A stretch of 64,000 nt of DNA from CAZZHG01 sp964653655 (GCA_964653655.1 CAZZHG010000008.1:1-64000), one strand, 5' to 3'; counted from the stretch's first letter, positions 7,584-15,467 are shown. A program made the numbers and translations. The notes: generated by a model not told the origin, from the sequence alone.

Positions 7584-8099
7584 TTACTTCACTCCGCAGG
7601 TGAACTTGAACTTTTCCCAGTTCTTGACCTGGCGGGCGTCCGTGTGAAGAACGTCAGCGACTTGCGTGCTGAGCCCACCGCTGTTGACCGCGGTCACATA
7701 CCGGCCGTTGAAGGTCTTGATCGCAAACCAACCACCGCCGAGCGACTCGAGCTGGAACTCTTCCCAGTCGTTGATCCGCGTGCGGTTAGTGTGCATGACG
7801 TTGGTGATGCGTCCGCCACCATCGACGGCCGACAGGTAGTAACCCTTCATCGTACGGATTCCGTAAGTGACGTTCGGCGTGCCCTTGTCAGCGTCAACCA
7901 GCGTGAACTTTTCCCAAGCCCGAGCTTGAGTCGCGTCCGTATGGATTGCGTTGTAGGTGTGTCCGCCACCGCCCACGGCCGTAAGGTAGTGCCTGTCGAA
8001 AGACTGGATGTAGCAGTTAGTGGGGGCGTTCTTGGCTTGCGCCACTGTAACGAGGCCGAGTGCAACAAACAGGGAACCGAGCTTCTTAAACATGTTCAT
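7584..8099 (-). CDS. Secreted fascin-like beta-trefoil protein
   Basis: 171 residues from ATG 8099 (AGGAG upstream), chosen over an ORF start 39 bp earlier. Residues 1-22 (MNMFKKLGSLFVALGLVTVAQA) are a signal peptide. The mature part is three similar units of about 45 residues, each with a YxxxxGGG-type turn, an HT(D/N) and a W(E)(K/E)F motif: the pattern of a fascin/actin-crosslinking beta-trefoil. In eukaryotes this fold bundles actin; bacterial versions often bind carbohydrate. A sigma-54-type promoter lies 79 bp upstream and a strong terminator follows, so it is a single-gene unit. Confidence 0.8.
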   Translation of the reverse strand: MNMFKKLGSLFVALGLVTVAQAKNAPTNCYIQSFDRHYLTAVGGGGHTYNAIHTDATQARAWEKFTLVDADKGTPNVTYGIRTMKGYYLSAVDGGGRITNVMHTNRTRINDWEEFQLESLGGGWFAIKTFNGRYVTAVNSGGLSTQVADVLHTDARQVKNWEKFKFTCGVK

Positions 8100-8177
8100 A
8101 ATATCTCCTAAAGTATAGTTAACCGTTTCGTTCTCCACTGACTCACGCGGGGTATCCCCGGAATAAGGCTCATCCGC

Positions 8178-8193
8178 TGCAAAGAATCAGCCA
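8178..8193 (-). promoter_or_regulatory. Sigma-54 promoter for fascin-like gene
   Basis: TGGCTGATTCTTTGCA on the minus strand: GG and GC separated by 10 bp, TTGCA at -12. It is 79 bp before ATG 8099. A perfect inverted repeat GTCTGAAA/TTTCAGAC (8197-8221) lies just upstream and could be an operator or the end of the preceding unit. Confidence 0.65.
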
Positions 8194-8279
8194 AGTGTCT
8201 GAAATTAGTACATTTTCAGACCAGCTTGCTAGGAGGGGGAGGCCCTTGCGAAAGACTCGCAGAGTTCGAACGGACCTTT

Positions 8280-9191
8280 CTAAGGTATCTCCAGCACCGC
8301 GGAAACGCCGTAGTGATCGGAGCCGAAGAGCGCTTTGCCCACCGGAACTTTCATCGGCACCGGCTCCACCCGGCTCGATTTCAGCCAAGCGTCCTTGCCG
8401 GCGCAGCGGCGGCACAGAAGATAATCGATACGCTCGAGCTTTCCGTTACCGGCGAGCGGGTTGTTCACCCCGTCCCAGGTGAAACCAGGCGTGGAATTCA
8501 AAGCGCGATAGATGTCGATAGGCTGACCAAGCACCCGAAGCAGCATCTGATACTCGGCGGAAATCGCCTCGATGACGTTCAAGTCTCCGAGCACGACTTG
8601 GGGTATGTCCGGCTCCTCGAACTGAGCCGCGAATTGCGTAAGCTCTGTGAGCTGCTTCTCCCGAACGTCCGCGTACTCCTCACCCGACTGCAAATGAGTC
8701 AGAATAAAATCGACCGCCTCGCCGCCGATATGAACTCTCGCGAAGATGACCCCCTTCGCGGACAATGCATCGGCCCCCTTCCCCGCCCGGTAAACGAGAG
8801 TCTTTGCGATCTCGATGGGAAAACGGCTCAGAAAAAAAACTCCGCCGTCCTCCCGAATCCCTCCCGGATCCACCGGCGGCTCGATCGCATAAGGATGCGT
8901 GCTCAAAAGAGCCTTTCGAATCTGCGCTCTGAGCCCGTCGTCGAACGCCTCACTGAACCCCACGACATCATGGGGCATCGCGGACGCGATAATGGACGGC
9001 AGCCGTTCCTTCTTCTTGTCGTTCAACCCGACTAGATGGGGACGAAGAAAGATGTTGTAGGCCAAAATCGAAACGGCCTGCCCAGTCGGCGAGCGAAAAC
9101 CTCGAGACCCGCCGGACCGCGACCCGCCGCAACCGCCCAGTAGCCACACCAGACTCAAAAGTCCTAGCCACCGACCCAATTTTTGGTGCAT
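8280..9191 (-). CDS. Exonuclease/endonuclease/phosphatase-fold lipoprotein, sphingomyelinase C-like
   Basis: 303 residues. A lipoprotein signal with lipobox LLGGC (about residues 17-21) is followed by a DNase I-like hydrolase domain. Motifs: LAYNIFLRP (metal site Asn), GFSEAFD (metal-binding Glu), THLQSG, VVLGDLNV (Asp-x-Asn) and the terminal SDHYG (catalytic His). The pattern LxxNIxxxP plus THLQ is closest to bacterial neutral sphingomyelinases, so a phospholipid substrate at the cell surface is likely; other phosphodiesters cannot be excluded. It is monocistronic and divergent from the glycosyltransferase gene. Confidence 0.8.
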   Translation of the reverse strand: MHQKLGRWLGLLSLVWLLGGCGGSRSGGSRGFRSPTGQAVSILAYNIFLRPHLVGLNDKKKERLPSIIASAMPHDVVGFSEAFDDGLRAQIRKALLSTHPYAIEPPVDPGGIREDGGVFFLSRFPIEIAKTLVYRAGKGADALSAKGVIFARVHIGGEAVDFILTHLQSGEEYADVREKQLTELTQFAAQFEEPDIPQVVLGDLNVIEAISAEYQMLLRVLGQPIDIYRALNSTPGFTWDGVNNPLAGNGKLERIDYLLCRRCAGKDAWLKSSRVEPVPMKVPVGKALFGSDHYGVSAVLEIP

Positions 9192-9278
9192 TGCGAAAGA
9201 TTAGAAAGAACCGCGCCCCATGCCAAGGCGCCCCGCCCAAACGCCCCGCAATGCGATAAGATCTCCTTAGATCTCTCC

Positions 9279-11033
9279 ATGAAACTCATCGCGCGCCTCC
9301 AAAGCCGGATCGGTCTTCCCAATCAGTCGTCGGCGATCTTCTGGCTTGGGCTTGCGGGGCTGTATCTCCCCATTGCGATCCTGTGTCAGCTCGCCTTTCT
9401 GAAAAACCCTCTCATCGAGCCCCACTTCCGCCAGGATCAGACGGCGCTCACCACGTACTATTTCGCGCGCCACGAAATCCCTTTCTTCGACTACCGCTCT
9501 CCTCTCGGCGGAGAGCTTTGGAACGAGGTGCACGAGCTTCCGGTGTATCAATGGATCTGCGCCCGGATGATGAACCTCGGGCTCTCGATCGAAGTCGCGT
9601 CCCGGGGGGTGAGTCTCGTCTTTTTCTTCGCGGGACTGTGGCTGTTACTTCTCATCGTCCGCCAGCTATTCGATCGGCAGACGGCGAGTTGGGCGGCGCT
9701 GCTCTACGCCGTCAGCCCGCTCAACATTCTGTATTCGCGAGCCGGGCTGGTGGACTACCCCTGCCTCTTCTTCGTTTTCCTGAGCTTTTGGAGCCTTCTG
9801 AAATGCCTCGATCCGGAAAAGCGCCACTTCAAAACGTGGATGCTGGTGTTTCTCGTCAGCGGCACGCTCGGCGCGACGATCAAGGCAACGCTCTGGATGT
9901 TTCCGGCGATCGCCTCCTTTCTCTACGTGGCGTGGCTATTCTGGCAGCGCCCGGAGCAACGCGATCGGCTTGTGTGGATGGGAACGATTCTCGTCATCCA
10001 AGGGGTTCTCGGTGTGGCGTGGACCATGTACGCCAACGACATCCAACGAATCGACGGTACTTACGGACGGGATTTTTGGATTTTCGGCACGTTCAAGGAC
10101 CGGCTGAACCCGAAAATTTGGAAAGACGCGGCCATGCCGCTTCTTCGGAACGTGCTCTACGACTGGATGCTGCTGCCGCTTCTCGTGGGGCTCAGCCGTT
10201 GCCGCAAAGACAACATCGCCCGCGCGGCGGTTTTACTTTCGGTGATTCCCTTCGTGCTCTTTCTGAAGGTGCACGCCACCCAACAAGATTACTACTTCCT
10301 TATCGAGGCACCGTTTCTGTTTCTGCTCGCGGCGCTGGGGCTCGTAGAAATCTGCCGCTGGAAACCGCGGCACCGAAACCTCGCGCTCGCCCTGCTGGCC
10401 GGCTGCTTCGTCTACAAGGCCACCAAGCTCAATTACGTGTTGGGAGGCCTCCGCAATCCGGAAAAGGGCCGGATGAAGGACGGCTTGTCGATCAAGGCCC
10501 TCACCACTGACAGAGACATCGTTCTTTTCGACGAGGTGGTTCTGGGAAGCGGGTACGAAATTACCCTGTACTCCGAGCGCTACCTCTTCTTTCCCACGAA
10601 TCGGGCCTATCAGATCGAGCCCAGCGTGTTTTATTTCGACAAGAAGCGCCGGCACTTCGACTGGCTCCAGAAACCACCCACGGTTTGGATCGAGGCCGAC
10701 ACAACCGAGTTCTATCTATATAGAGTTCGGGCGGAAGGGAGATTTCAATTCGATGCCTTCCGTCACATCGCCGTCTCGGAACACCTGCCTTCGGTGGCCG
10801 AACCGCTCGCGCTGCCGAAGGAAAACTCGTTCCCCGTGTCCACGTGCAACTCCAGGAGGCCGCGCGCGCTGCAGTTCACGAGAAAGCCTTCCGAAGTTTG
10901 GGTGAAGTCCCTTCAAACGGACAAGAACCTAATCTTGCCGGGCCGCTCGTACTTGTCCCTTCCCGGGAACTCCGTGTTCGGCTGCCGCTTCCAGGTAACC
11001 GTCGTGGAAAAACCGGTACCGAAAGGTCAGTGA
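9279..11033 (+). CDS. ArnT/PMT-type (GT39/GT83-like) membrane glycosyltransferase
   Basis: 584 residues from ATG 9279; the ORF is open upstream but that part is charged and proline-rich without membrane character. About 10-11 hydrophobic helices follow. The first outer loop has an acidic motif (FRQDQTAL near residue 50) expected for the catalytic Asp of C-class glycosyltransferases that use polyprenyl-phosphate sugars, and the family-typical SPLNILYSRAGLVDYP segment occurs near 150. A soluble domain closes the protein. Probable role: sugar transfer to lipid A, surface glycans or proteins at the periplasmic face. It overlaps the convergent hydrolase gene by 7 bp. Confidence 0.78.
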   Translation: MKLIARLQSRIGLPNQSSAIFWLGLAGLYLPIAILCQLAFLKNPLIEPHFRQDQTALTTYYFARHEIPFFDYRSPLGGELWNEVHELPVYQWICARMMNLGLSIEVASRGVSLVFFFAGLWLLLLIVRQLFDRQTASWAALLYAVSPLNILYSRAGLVDYPCLFFVFLSFWSLLKCLDPEKRHFKTWMLVFLVSGTLGATIKATLWMFPAIASFLYVAWLFWQRPEQRDRLVWMGTILVIQGVLGVAWTMYANDIQRIDGTYGRDFWIFGTFKDRLNPKIWKDAAMPLLRNVLYDWMLLPLLVGLSRCRKDNIARAAVLLSVIPFVLFLKVHATQQDYYFLIEAPFLFLLAALGLVEICRWKPRHRNLALALLAGCFVYKATKLNYVLGGLRNPEKGRMKDGLSIKALTTDRDIVLFDEVVLGSGYEITLYSERYLFFPTNRAYQIEPSVFYFDKKRRHFDWLQKPPTVWIEADTTEFYLYRVRAEGRFQFDAFRHIAVSEHLPSVAEPLALPKENSFPVSTCNSRRPRALQFTRKPSEVWVKSLQTDKNLILPGRSYLSLPGNSVFGCRFQVTVVEKPVPKGQ

Positions 11034-12154
11034 CGGCGGGATTTTCGCGAGATGGCGGGTAGAACGTAGTTGCGCAGGAAATCGTCTCCGCTCATCTCCG
11101 GATGTTCGTTCTTCGTATCGGCGGTCAAGACGACGACCATGTCGAAGTCCGGGATCAAGTACACGAACTGACCGCCGTAACCCCACATCTTGTAAACCGC
11201 GTGGCCGCTCAACGTGACGAGCCACCAGAGATAGCCGTACTTGCGGTTGGCATCCACCGTTTGGGACGGCGTCGTCGAGGCCATCACCCATTCGGCCGGA
11301 ACGAGCGACTGCCCCTTCCAGATTCCCCCCAGCCGATAAAGCTCACCGAATTTCGCCATCTCTCGAGGAGTCAGATACAGGTTATACCCGCCCGAGTAGT
11401 AGCCTTGCGGATCCCGCCCCCAATGCTCGGGAGAAATGCCGAGCGGATCCATCAGATATTTCTTCGCGAAGGTGCAGGTATCCATTCCACTGGCCTCAGT
11501 GAGAATGGCGGAGAGCAAGTGCGTGTTCGCCGTGCTGTAGAAAAAACGCGAGCCGGCCGGATCCCGCTGGGGCAGATTCAAGATCGCCTGGCCCCAGTTG
11601 GACTCTTCCTCTATCTCGTACTCGGTCTCGTCTTCCGTCCAGGCAAGGCCCGACGTCATGGTGAGCAGATGTTTTAGAGAGATCTTCTTCTTCGATCCCA
11701 CCTTGAAGGCGGACGAAAGATAATCCGCGATGCTGTCCTCGATGCTTTCGAGAAAACCTTCCCGCAGCGCGATTCCGATCAGGGCGGACAAAATGGACTT
11801 CGAGGACGAATGAATGTTGTTGCTGTGAAATACGGCGCTGCCGTGGAAGTACTTCTCCCACACTAGAACGCCCTTTCGGACCACGAGAAAACTCAACGGC
11901 TGCGCCATGGAGGCCAGGCGATCCGCGCCGTTCGAAAGGACGGAGCTCTTCAGTCCCTGGCTCTCGGGAGTTCCCGTGAGCCAGTCGCCGCCATCGGAGA
12001 GCGGGGCGAAATAAGTCGGGTTGTCTTCGTAAAAGCTCGTCACGTCGGAAGGATTCGGGCCTATTCCCCGGCAGGAAGTGGCCGGAACCTTGGAATATCC
12101 CGGTTGAGACCAGAGAGTCACGAGCAGGAATAGAAACGCGTCGCGTAGAAGCAT
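11027..12154 (-). CDS. Secreted serine hydrolase, class C beta-lactamase family
   Basis: 375 residues with an N-terminal signal peptide (about 1-21). The SxxK active site is visible in HSSSKSILSALIG (near residue 115), the second motif as YSTANTHLL (near 205), and the third region as GYGGQFVYLIPD near 315 in place of KTG. This is the penicillin-binding-protein-like esterase/6-aminohexanoate-dimer hydrolase branch, not an obvious beta-lactamase. Substrate unknown: D-amino peptides, esters or amides are possible. ATG 12154 lies downstream of a large AT-rich palindrome. Confidence 0.85.
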   Translation of the reverse strand: MLLRDAFLFLLVTLWSQPGYSKVPATSCRGIGPNPSDVTSFYEDNPTYFAPLSDGGDWLTGTPESQGLKSSVLSNGADRLASMAQPLSFLVVRKGVLVWEKYFHGSAVFHSNNIHSSSKSILSALIGIALREGFLESIEDSIADYLSSAFKVGSKKKISLKHLLTMTSGLAWTEDETEYEIEEESNWGQAILNLPQRDPAGSRFFYSTANTHLLSAILTEASGMDTCTFAKKYLMDPLGISPEHWGRDPQGYYSGGYNLYLTPREMAKFGELYRLGGIWKGQSLVPAEWVMASTTPSQTVDANRKYGYLWWLVTLSGHAVYKMWGYGGQFVYLIPDFDMVVVLTADTKNEHPEMSGDDFLRNYVLPAISRKSRRH

Positions 12155-12215
12155 GAGCCATCCCCCGGAACGGGTTCAATGGCTTATCGGCAAGCTCTGC
12201 CTCGAAGGATTAGTC

Positions 12216-12251
12216 CTCAACGTTAAGGTTAACTTTAAAGTTAACGTTGAG
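12216..12251. repeat. Overlapping perfect palindromes in intergenic region
   Basis: CTCAACGTTAA (12216-12226) and TTAACGTTGAG (12241-12251) are perfect inverted repeats of 11 bp. Inside, TTAACTTTAAAGTTAA (12229-12244) is a perfect 16-bp palindrome that shares bases with the outer arm, so two alternative structures compete. The position, 62 bp upstream of the serine hydrolase start, would suit an operator for that gene. Confidence 0.55.
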
Positions 12252-12264
12252 TTTTAGAGGGGGT

Positions 12265-12296
12265 GGCCGGCGGACCCGAGGGTTGGTCCGCCGGCC
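12265..12296. terminator. GC-rich hairpin after the 12305-12949 gene
   Basis: GGCCGGCGGACC (12265-12276) and GGTCCGCCGGCC (12285-12296) form a perfect 12-bp stem 8 bp past the minus-strand stop codon. On the minus strand it lacks a following T run, while on the plus strand GTTTTG follows, so it is a probable but atypical terminator. Confidence 0.6.
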
Positions 12297-12304
12297 GTTT
12301 TGAA

Positions 12305-12949
12305 TCAGAGAGTGGCCCGGCAATACGCGTCTTTGCCGGATTCCACCTTAAGAATGGAGTCGGCGGCTTTTCCAAAGCGGCCGTCTCCCACCCACTGATT
12401 CAAATCAGCGGACTGCCACTGAGCGATGGCGCCGTCGATCGAGGGCGCTCCCACCCGAAGCAAACCGGCCATCTCGCGGTGAAGCTGACGGCTGGTCGCC
12501 ACCAGATTCTCGTCCACGGAATCCAGGCGGTTTTCACCGCCGTTGAATTTTTCGGCGCGGGCTTTCGCGTAGGTCTCGATGAGAGCCGCGCACTGAGTGA
12601 CGTAACCCGCGATGTTGTTTCGAACACCACGGTTACGAAGGTTGGAGCTATTGAGATATCCCTGGAAGTTAATCACGACGGAGTCGAGAAACTCTCCGAA
12701 GGCTTTGCTGCTCATTGAATTTCCCTCGGCCGCGCAGTTCTCGACACCGCTTCGGTACTGACGGAACACCGCCACTCCGCGAGCGAGCTCGGGATAACCT
12801 TGATTCATGGCCTGGTTGTAGAGCGAGGAGTAGGCGTTCTCGGTGGGAAAGGCTTTCGCCGCGTTCGCGGCGAGAGACAGATTCGGACCGAACAGAACGC
12901 CCGCGAGAAGCGCGAGCGAAGCCACTGCGTTTGAATAACGTGTCGACAT
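12305..12949 (-). CDS. Secreted alpha-helical protein of unknown function
   Basis: 214 residues. Signal peptide about residues 1-28 (hydrophobic ASLALLAGVLFGPNLSLAANA). The mature part is mostly helical with three cysteines (VENCAAEG, TQCAAL, DAYCRAT). I recognise no domain. A good sigma-54-type promoter lies 51 bp upstream, which places the gene in the same regulon as the envelope/stress genes further right. Start MSTRYSNAV follows GAGGTGGCTC, a reasonable ribosome binding site. Confidence 0.75.
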   Translation of the reverse strand: MSTRYSNAVASLALLAGVLFGPNLSLAANAAKAFPTENAYSSLYNQAMNQGYPELARGVAVFRQYRSGVENCAAEGNSMSSKAFGEFLDSVVINFQGYLNSSNLRNRGVRNNIAGYVTQCAALIETYAKARAEKFNGGENRLDSVDENLVATSRQLHREMAGLLRVGAPSIDGAIAQWQSADLNQWVGDGRFGKAADSILKVESGKDAYCRATL

Positions 12950-12999
12950 GAGCCACCTCTATTTTTTCTACTCTCTCTCAGCTAGGGATCCCGGATTCG

Positions 13000-13015
13000 T
13001 GCAAAGGGCGTTCCG
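13000..13015 (-). promoter_or_regulatory. Sigma-54 promoter for 12305-12949 gene
   Basis: CGGAACGCCCTTTGCA on the minus strand keeps GG-N10-GC and TTGCA; only the first base departs from TGG. It is 51 bp before ATG 12949. Confidence 0.65.
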
Positions 13016-13057
13016 GCTGAGAGCGCTGAAAAATTTACCGTGGCACGCAAGCGCTTA

Positions 13058-13144
13058 GCGGCACCCGTCCCGAAAGGTGACGCAAATTGCGGCACCAGTG
13101 GATTTCGGGGACGCAAATTGCGTCACCTCAGCGATCGGTGCCGC
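13058..13144. repeat. Nested inverted and direct repeats
   Basis: Outer arms GCGGCACC (13058-13065) and GGTGCCGC (13137-13144) enclose inner arms GGTGACGCAA (13076-13085) and TTGCGTCACC (13118-13127). GACGCAAATTGCG is also present twice as a direct repeat (13079-13091, 13110-13122), and GCGGCACC recurs at 13089-13096. The block lies about 60-130 bp upstream of the sigma-54 site at 13000-13015, a typical enhancer distance. Alternatives are a miniature palindromic element or tandem activator sites. Confidence 0.6.
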
Positions 13145-13250
13145 GCTCTATCGAATTTTGGTGGACACGTTCCCGCCGGCCGGAAGGGGCCGTGCAAGCG
13201 GTGAAAAGGGTGATCATTAGGAGGGAAACGAAAAATAGAATGGCCTTCAC
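13128..13250 (-). CDS. Possible small lipoprotein
   Basis: A 40-residue peptide from GTG 13250: hydrophobic signal AILFFVSLLMITLFTAC with a lipobox-like LFTAC, then a basic tail ending ERGTDR. The size and layout resemble entericidin-like small lipoproteins, but the upstream ribosome binding site (GAGAG) is weak and the 3' end overlaps the nested repeats. The ORF is also open further upstream, overlapping the opposite-strand membrane-protein gene. Confidence 0.35.
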   Translation of the reverse strand: MKAILFFVSLLMITLFTACTAPSGRRERVHQNSIERGTDR

Positions 13251-13313
13251 TGGACTGACTCTCGCCGTTCCGGACGGCGAGCGCAACGGATCAGTTTGGG
13301 GCATAATGGCCCC

Positions 13314-13697
13314 ATGGATACTCTCAAAACGGTTTCGCGCCTTTACCGCTTCTCGGCGTACTACGGATTGATAGCGCTGGTACCCCAGTATTTCCTCGAG
13401 ACCAAAACAGGCGTGGATTTTCCGCCTCCGATTACACATCCGGAGTTCTTTTACGGCTTCATCGGGGTCGCCATTGCCTGGCAACTGACGTTCCTTCAGA
13501 TCGCAAAAGATCCCGTACGCTTGCGCCCCATCATGCTGGGCGGAGTATTCGAAAAGGCGGCGTTCGGAGTCGCGGCCCTTGTGCTGTTCGCACAAGGGCG
13601 CGCTCCTTCGCTCATAGCTTCTTCAGGCGCTCTCGATCTGATCTTCGCGGGCGCCTTCTACTGGGCCTATGTGAAGACCCCTCAGTCCGCTTCGTAA
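13314..13697 (+). CDS. Small four-helix membrane protein
   Basis: 127 residues from ATG 13314. Hydrophobic segments near residues 10-30, 42-62, 78-98 and 102-120 suggest a four-helix inner-membrane protein. No recognised catalytic motif. The start was chosen because upstream in-frame sequence is not coding-like; the ribosome binding site is weak. Its 3' end overlaps the convergent lipoprotein gene by 16 bp. Confidence 0.65.
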   Translation: MDTLKTVSRLYRFSAYYGLIALVPQYFLETKTGVDFPPPITHPEFFYGFIGVAIAWQLTFLQIAKDPVRLRPIMLGGVFEKAAFGVAALVLFAQGRAPSLIASSGALDLIFAGAFYWAYVKTPQSAS

Positions 13698-14071
13698 AGC
13701 GTGTCGGCGTCGGCACCGCTCGGATCCATCGCGCTGTTTACGCGGGATTCGAACGCCTTCTTCTTGCCCAGGTTGCTGTTCTGCAGCTCCGACAGATCGA
13801 GCTGCGACTGCTGCACGGCAAGTTGAAGTCTGTCGAGTGAAGCGTCGTAGCGAGACTTACGCGCCATCGGAATGCCGTCGCCAGCTTCTTCCTTGAGCTC
13901 GCTGAGCTGCTTCGAGAACGAGCCAAGCTGCTCCCGGGTTTCCGTCAAAAGGTTGTCCGTCTTCGCCATCGCCTTTTCAGTGTCCTTCACGCGATCGGCA
14001 ACCGGTTTCGGCGCCGAGCTACAAGCTGCGAGAGCCAATGCGGTAAAAGCCGCCAGAATTAGTGATTTCAT
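13682..14071 (-). CDS. Coiled-coil lipoprotein
   Basis: 129 residues from ATG 14071 (GGAGG upstream). Lipoprotein signal with lipobox LALAAC (Cys about residue 16), then a long heptad-like helical region (VADRVKDTEKAMAKTDNLL onward) and a C-terminal acidic tail. No named domain. A textbook sigma-54 promoter (TGGCACG-N4-CTGCT) lies 27 bp upstream, back to back with a second one for the plus-strand gene at 14334. Likely an outer-membrane-anchored periplasmic stress protein (inference). Confidence 0.8.
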   Translation of the reverse strand: MKSLILAAFTALALAACSSAPKPVADRVKDTEKAMAKTDNLLTETREQLGSFSKQLSELKEEAGDGIPMARKSRYDASLDRLQLAVQQSQLDLSELQNSNLGKKKAFESRVNSAMDPSGADADTLYEAD

Positions 14072-14097
14072 GAGTTCCTCCGTTTGTCGTGAGGTGT

Positions 14098-14113
14098 AGC
14101 AGTTGCCGTGCCA
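14098..14113 (-). promoter_or_regulatory. Sigma-54 promoter for coiled-coil lipoprotein
   Basis: TGGCACGGCAACTGCT on the minus strand matches the full -24 box TGGCACG and a GC at -12. It is 27 bp before ATG 14071. Confidence 0.75.
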
Positions 14114-14241
14114 AGATCCGTAATAGCGGGCTCGGCCGAAATGAAGAAAACGATGCGCGTTGTGATGCTCGCGCAGCACTTTTTTTGTTTAGATCTGTAA
14201 CATCGGGCCGCCTCCGGGGGAGTCCTCCCGCACGAATCCCA

Positions 14242-14257
14242 TGGCATGACGGTTGCA
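14242..14257 (+). promoter_or_regulatory. Sigma-54 promoter for 60-residue membrane protein
   Basis: TGGCATGACGGTTGCA: near-perfect -24 and -12 boxes, followed by an AT-rich start region. It is 77 bp before ATG 14334 and divergent from the site at 14098-14113. Confidence 0.8.
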
Positions 14258-14333
14258 ATTTTATTCCAGCAAGCAACGGAACACAGGTTCGCAGGCGGGA
14301 GAGCGTGCCCGGCCAAGGTCGCCAGGAGGCCTT

Positions 14334-14516
14334 ATGTACTCAGGGAGCGTGGAAAGCACAACTCGTTCGCAGTTTGAAGGCAATCTGAGCTTTCTACGCA
14401 ACCAGTACGGCAGTCTGGCGAAGAAGAAAGAGGTGCCGCTCAGAGATCTGATGTTCATGTTCGGAGTACTCGGATCGTTGTATACCTTGGTGCTTGCGGA
14501 AAAGTTCCTCTTCTAA
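14334..14516 (+). CDS. Small single-pass membrane protein
   Basis: 60 residues from ATG 14334 with AGGAGG 5 bp upstream. The N-terminal 40 residues are hydrophilic, and the C-terminal 20 (DLMFMFGVLGSLYTLVLAEK) form one probable transmembrane helix. No known family. It is a monocistronic unit with a strong sigma-54 promoter and a downstream terminator-like hairpin, which supports it as a real gene despite its size. Confidence 0.75.
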   Translation: MYSGSVESTTRSQFEGNLSFLRNQYGSLAKKKEVPLRDLMFMFGVLGSLYTLVLAEKFLF

Positions 14517-14568
14517 TGAGGAAGTCGCCTACCGCCGAGTAGTTCGGTTGGCGGAAAGCGAAAGTAAG

Positions 14569-14626
14569 AACGGCGCTCTGGAGGTGAGGTGATAAACCAT
14601 TCCTTCAGGGCGCCGTTTCCTTTTCT
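14569..14626 (+). terminator. Terminator-like hairpin
   Basis: AACGGCGC (14569-14576) pairs with GCGCCGTT (14610-14617); inner CTGGAGG/CCTTCAG adds pairing, and a T-rich run (TTCCTTTTCTT) follows. It lies between the 60-residue gene and the next sigma-54 promoter. Confidence 0.6.
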
Positions 14627-14638
14627 TCACCATTTCCC

Positions 14639-14654
14639 CGGCACGACTCCTGCA
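14639..14654 (+). promoter_or_regulatory. Sigma-54 promoter for DUF883/YqjE-like operon
   Basis: CGGCACGACTCCTGCA: GG-N10-GC with the GGCACG core intact. It is 66 bp before ATG 14720 and would drive the three overlapping genes to 15988. Confidence 0.7.
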
Positions 14655-14719
14655 ACACTCAGCTATCGATACTAAAAACCGGGCCGCTGAAGCGGCCTTC
14701 AGCTCGGAAAGAGGCAATC

Positions 14720-15064
14720 ATGCAGAACACTGGATCCATCGCGAAGAGCGACTCAAAAGACAATTCGGCGAAAAAATACTCGTCGGACACGGACCTGAAC
14801 CGAGACACGTCTCCTTCTTCCGACGCGCCGGCCGTCGGCGCGGCGGCCACCGTCAGCCAGATTAAGGACACCGTCGCGGAAAAAGCCCACGACTTCTCCG
14901 CCAAGGCTCAAGAGGCCCTGGGCGAATACGCTCACAAAGCACAGGAATACGGAGAAAAAGCGGTCGAGGAGACTCGCTCGTTCGTGAGACGTAACCCCGG
15001 CCAAGCCCTGCTTGCCGGATTCGGAGTCGGGTTCATTCTCGGCTACGCCATCTCGAAGAGGTAA
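14720..15064 (+). CDS. DUF883 family (ElaB/YqjD-like) membrane-anchored protein
   Basis: 114 residues. A low-complexity N-terminus (about 1-40), an amphipathic helix with repeated AxEKAxxxxxKAQE-type spacing (48-90), then the family-typical C-terminus RNPGQALLAGFGVGFILGYAISKR with a glycine-rich transmembrane helix. E. coli YqjD and ElaB are inner-membrane, stationary-phase proteins that bind ribosomes. Here the gene heads a three-gene operon with YqjE-like and DUF3618-like proteins behind a sigma-54 promoter rather than a sigma-S one. Confidence 0.85.
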   Translation: MQNTGSIAKSDSKDNSAKKYSSDTDLNRDTSPSSDAPAVGAAATVSQIKDTVAEKAHDFSAKAQEALGEYAHKAQEYGEKAVEETRSFVRRNPGQALLAGFGVGFILGYAISKR

Positions 15065-15065
15065 T

Positions 15066-15467
15066 GTGGAAACGCAAGAATCCAAAGGCCCATCGCTGGC
15101 GGCCACCGTCAGCAAAATAGTGGAAGATACGCACAAGCTCGCTCGCCAGGAGTTCGGCCTGGCCCGCAGCCAACTGCGTGAAGGGGTCACGAACGGATTC
15201 AAGGCGGCTCTCGGCCTCGGGCTGGGAGCCGCTTCGGCTCTTCTCGGAACCATCGCCTTATCCGTGGGAATCGTCGCGCTGCTACAGCAGCAAGGCGTCT
15301 CCCTCGGTATCGCAAGCATCATAGTCGCGCTGGCTTATTTCGCCGGCGCCCTGTTTGCCTCGCGGTACTTCGACAAGGCGGCGGCCGGTAAAGAGCTGGA
15401 ATCCGCGAAGGCCCCATCCAAGACAATGAACCCCGAACAGGAGAATGTCAGATGGCTGAAAAACTAG
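15066..15467 (+). CDS. YqjE/holin superfamily III-like membrane protein
   Basis: 133 residues from GTG 15066, preceded by AGAGG and one base after the previous stop; an in-frame TTG at 15012 is less likely. Two hydrophobic helices (about 50-78 and 82-103) follow an amphipathic N-terminal helix, the layout of the Phage_holin_3_6/YqjE family (Actinobacteriophage holin superfamily III). In chromosomes this family accompanies YqjD-like genes; lysis function is not implied. It overlaps the next gene by 16 bp. Confidence 0.75.
   Translation: METQESKGPSLAATVSKIVEDTHKLARQEFGLARSQLREGVTNGFKAALGLGLGAASALLGTIALSVGIVALLQQQGVSLGIASIIVALAYFAGALFASRYFDKAAAGKELESAKAPSKTMNPEQENVRWLKN

Noticed and set aside
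13087..13371. 94-codon plus-strand ORF over the nested repeats
   Set aside because: It begins inside the inverted repeats and overlaps the start of a better-supported gene.
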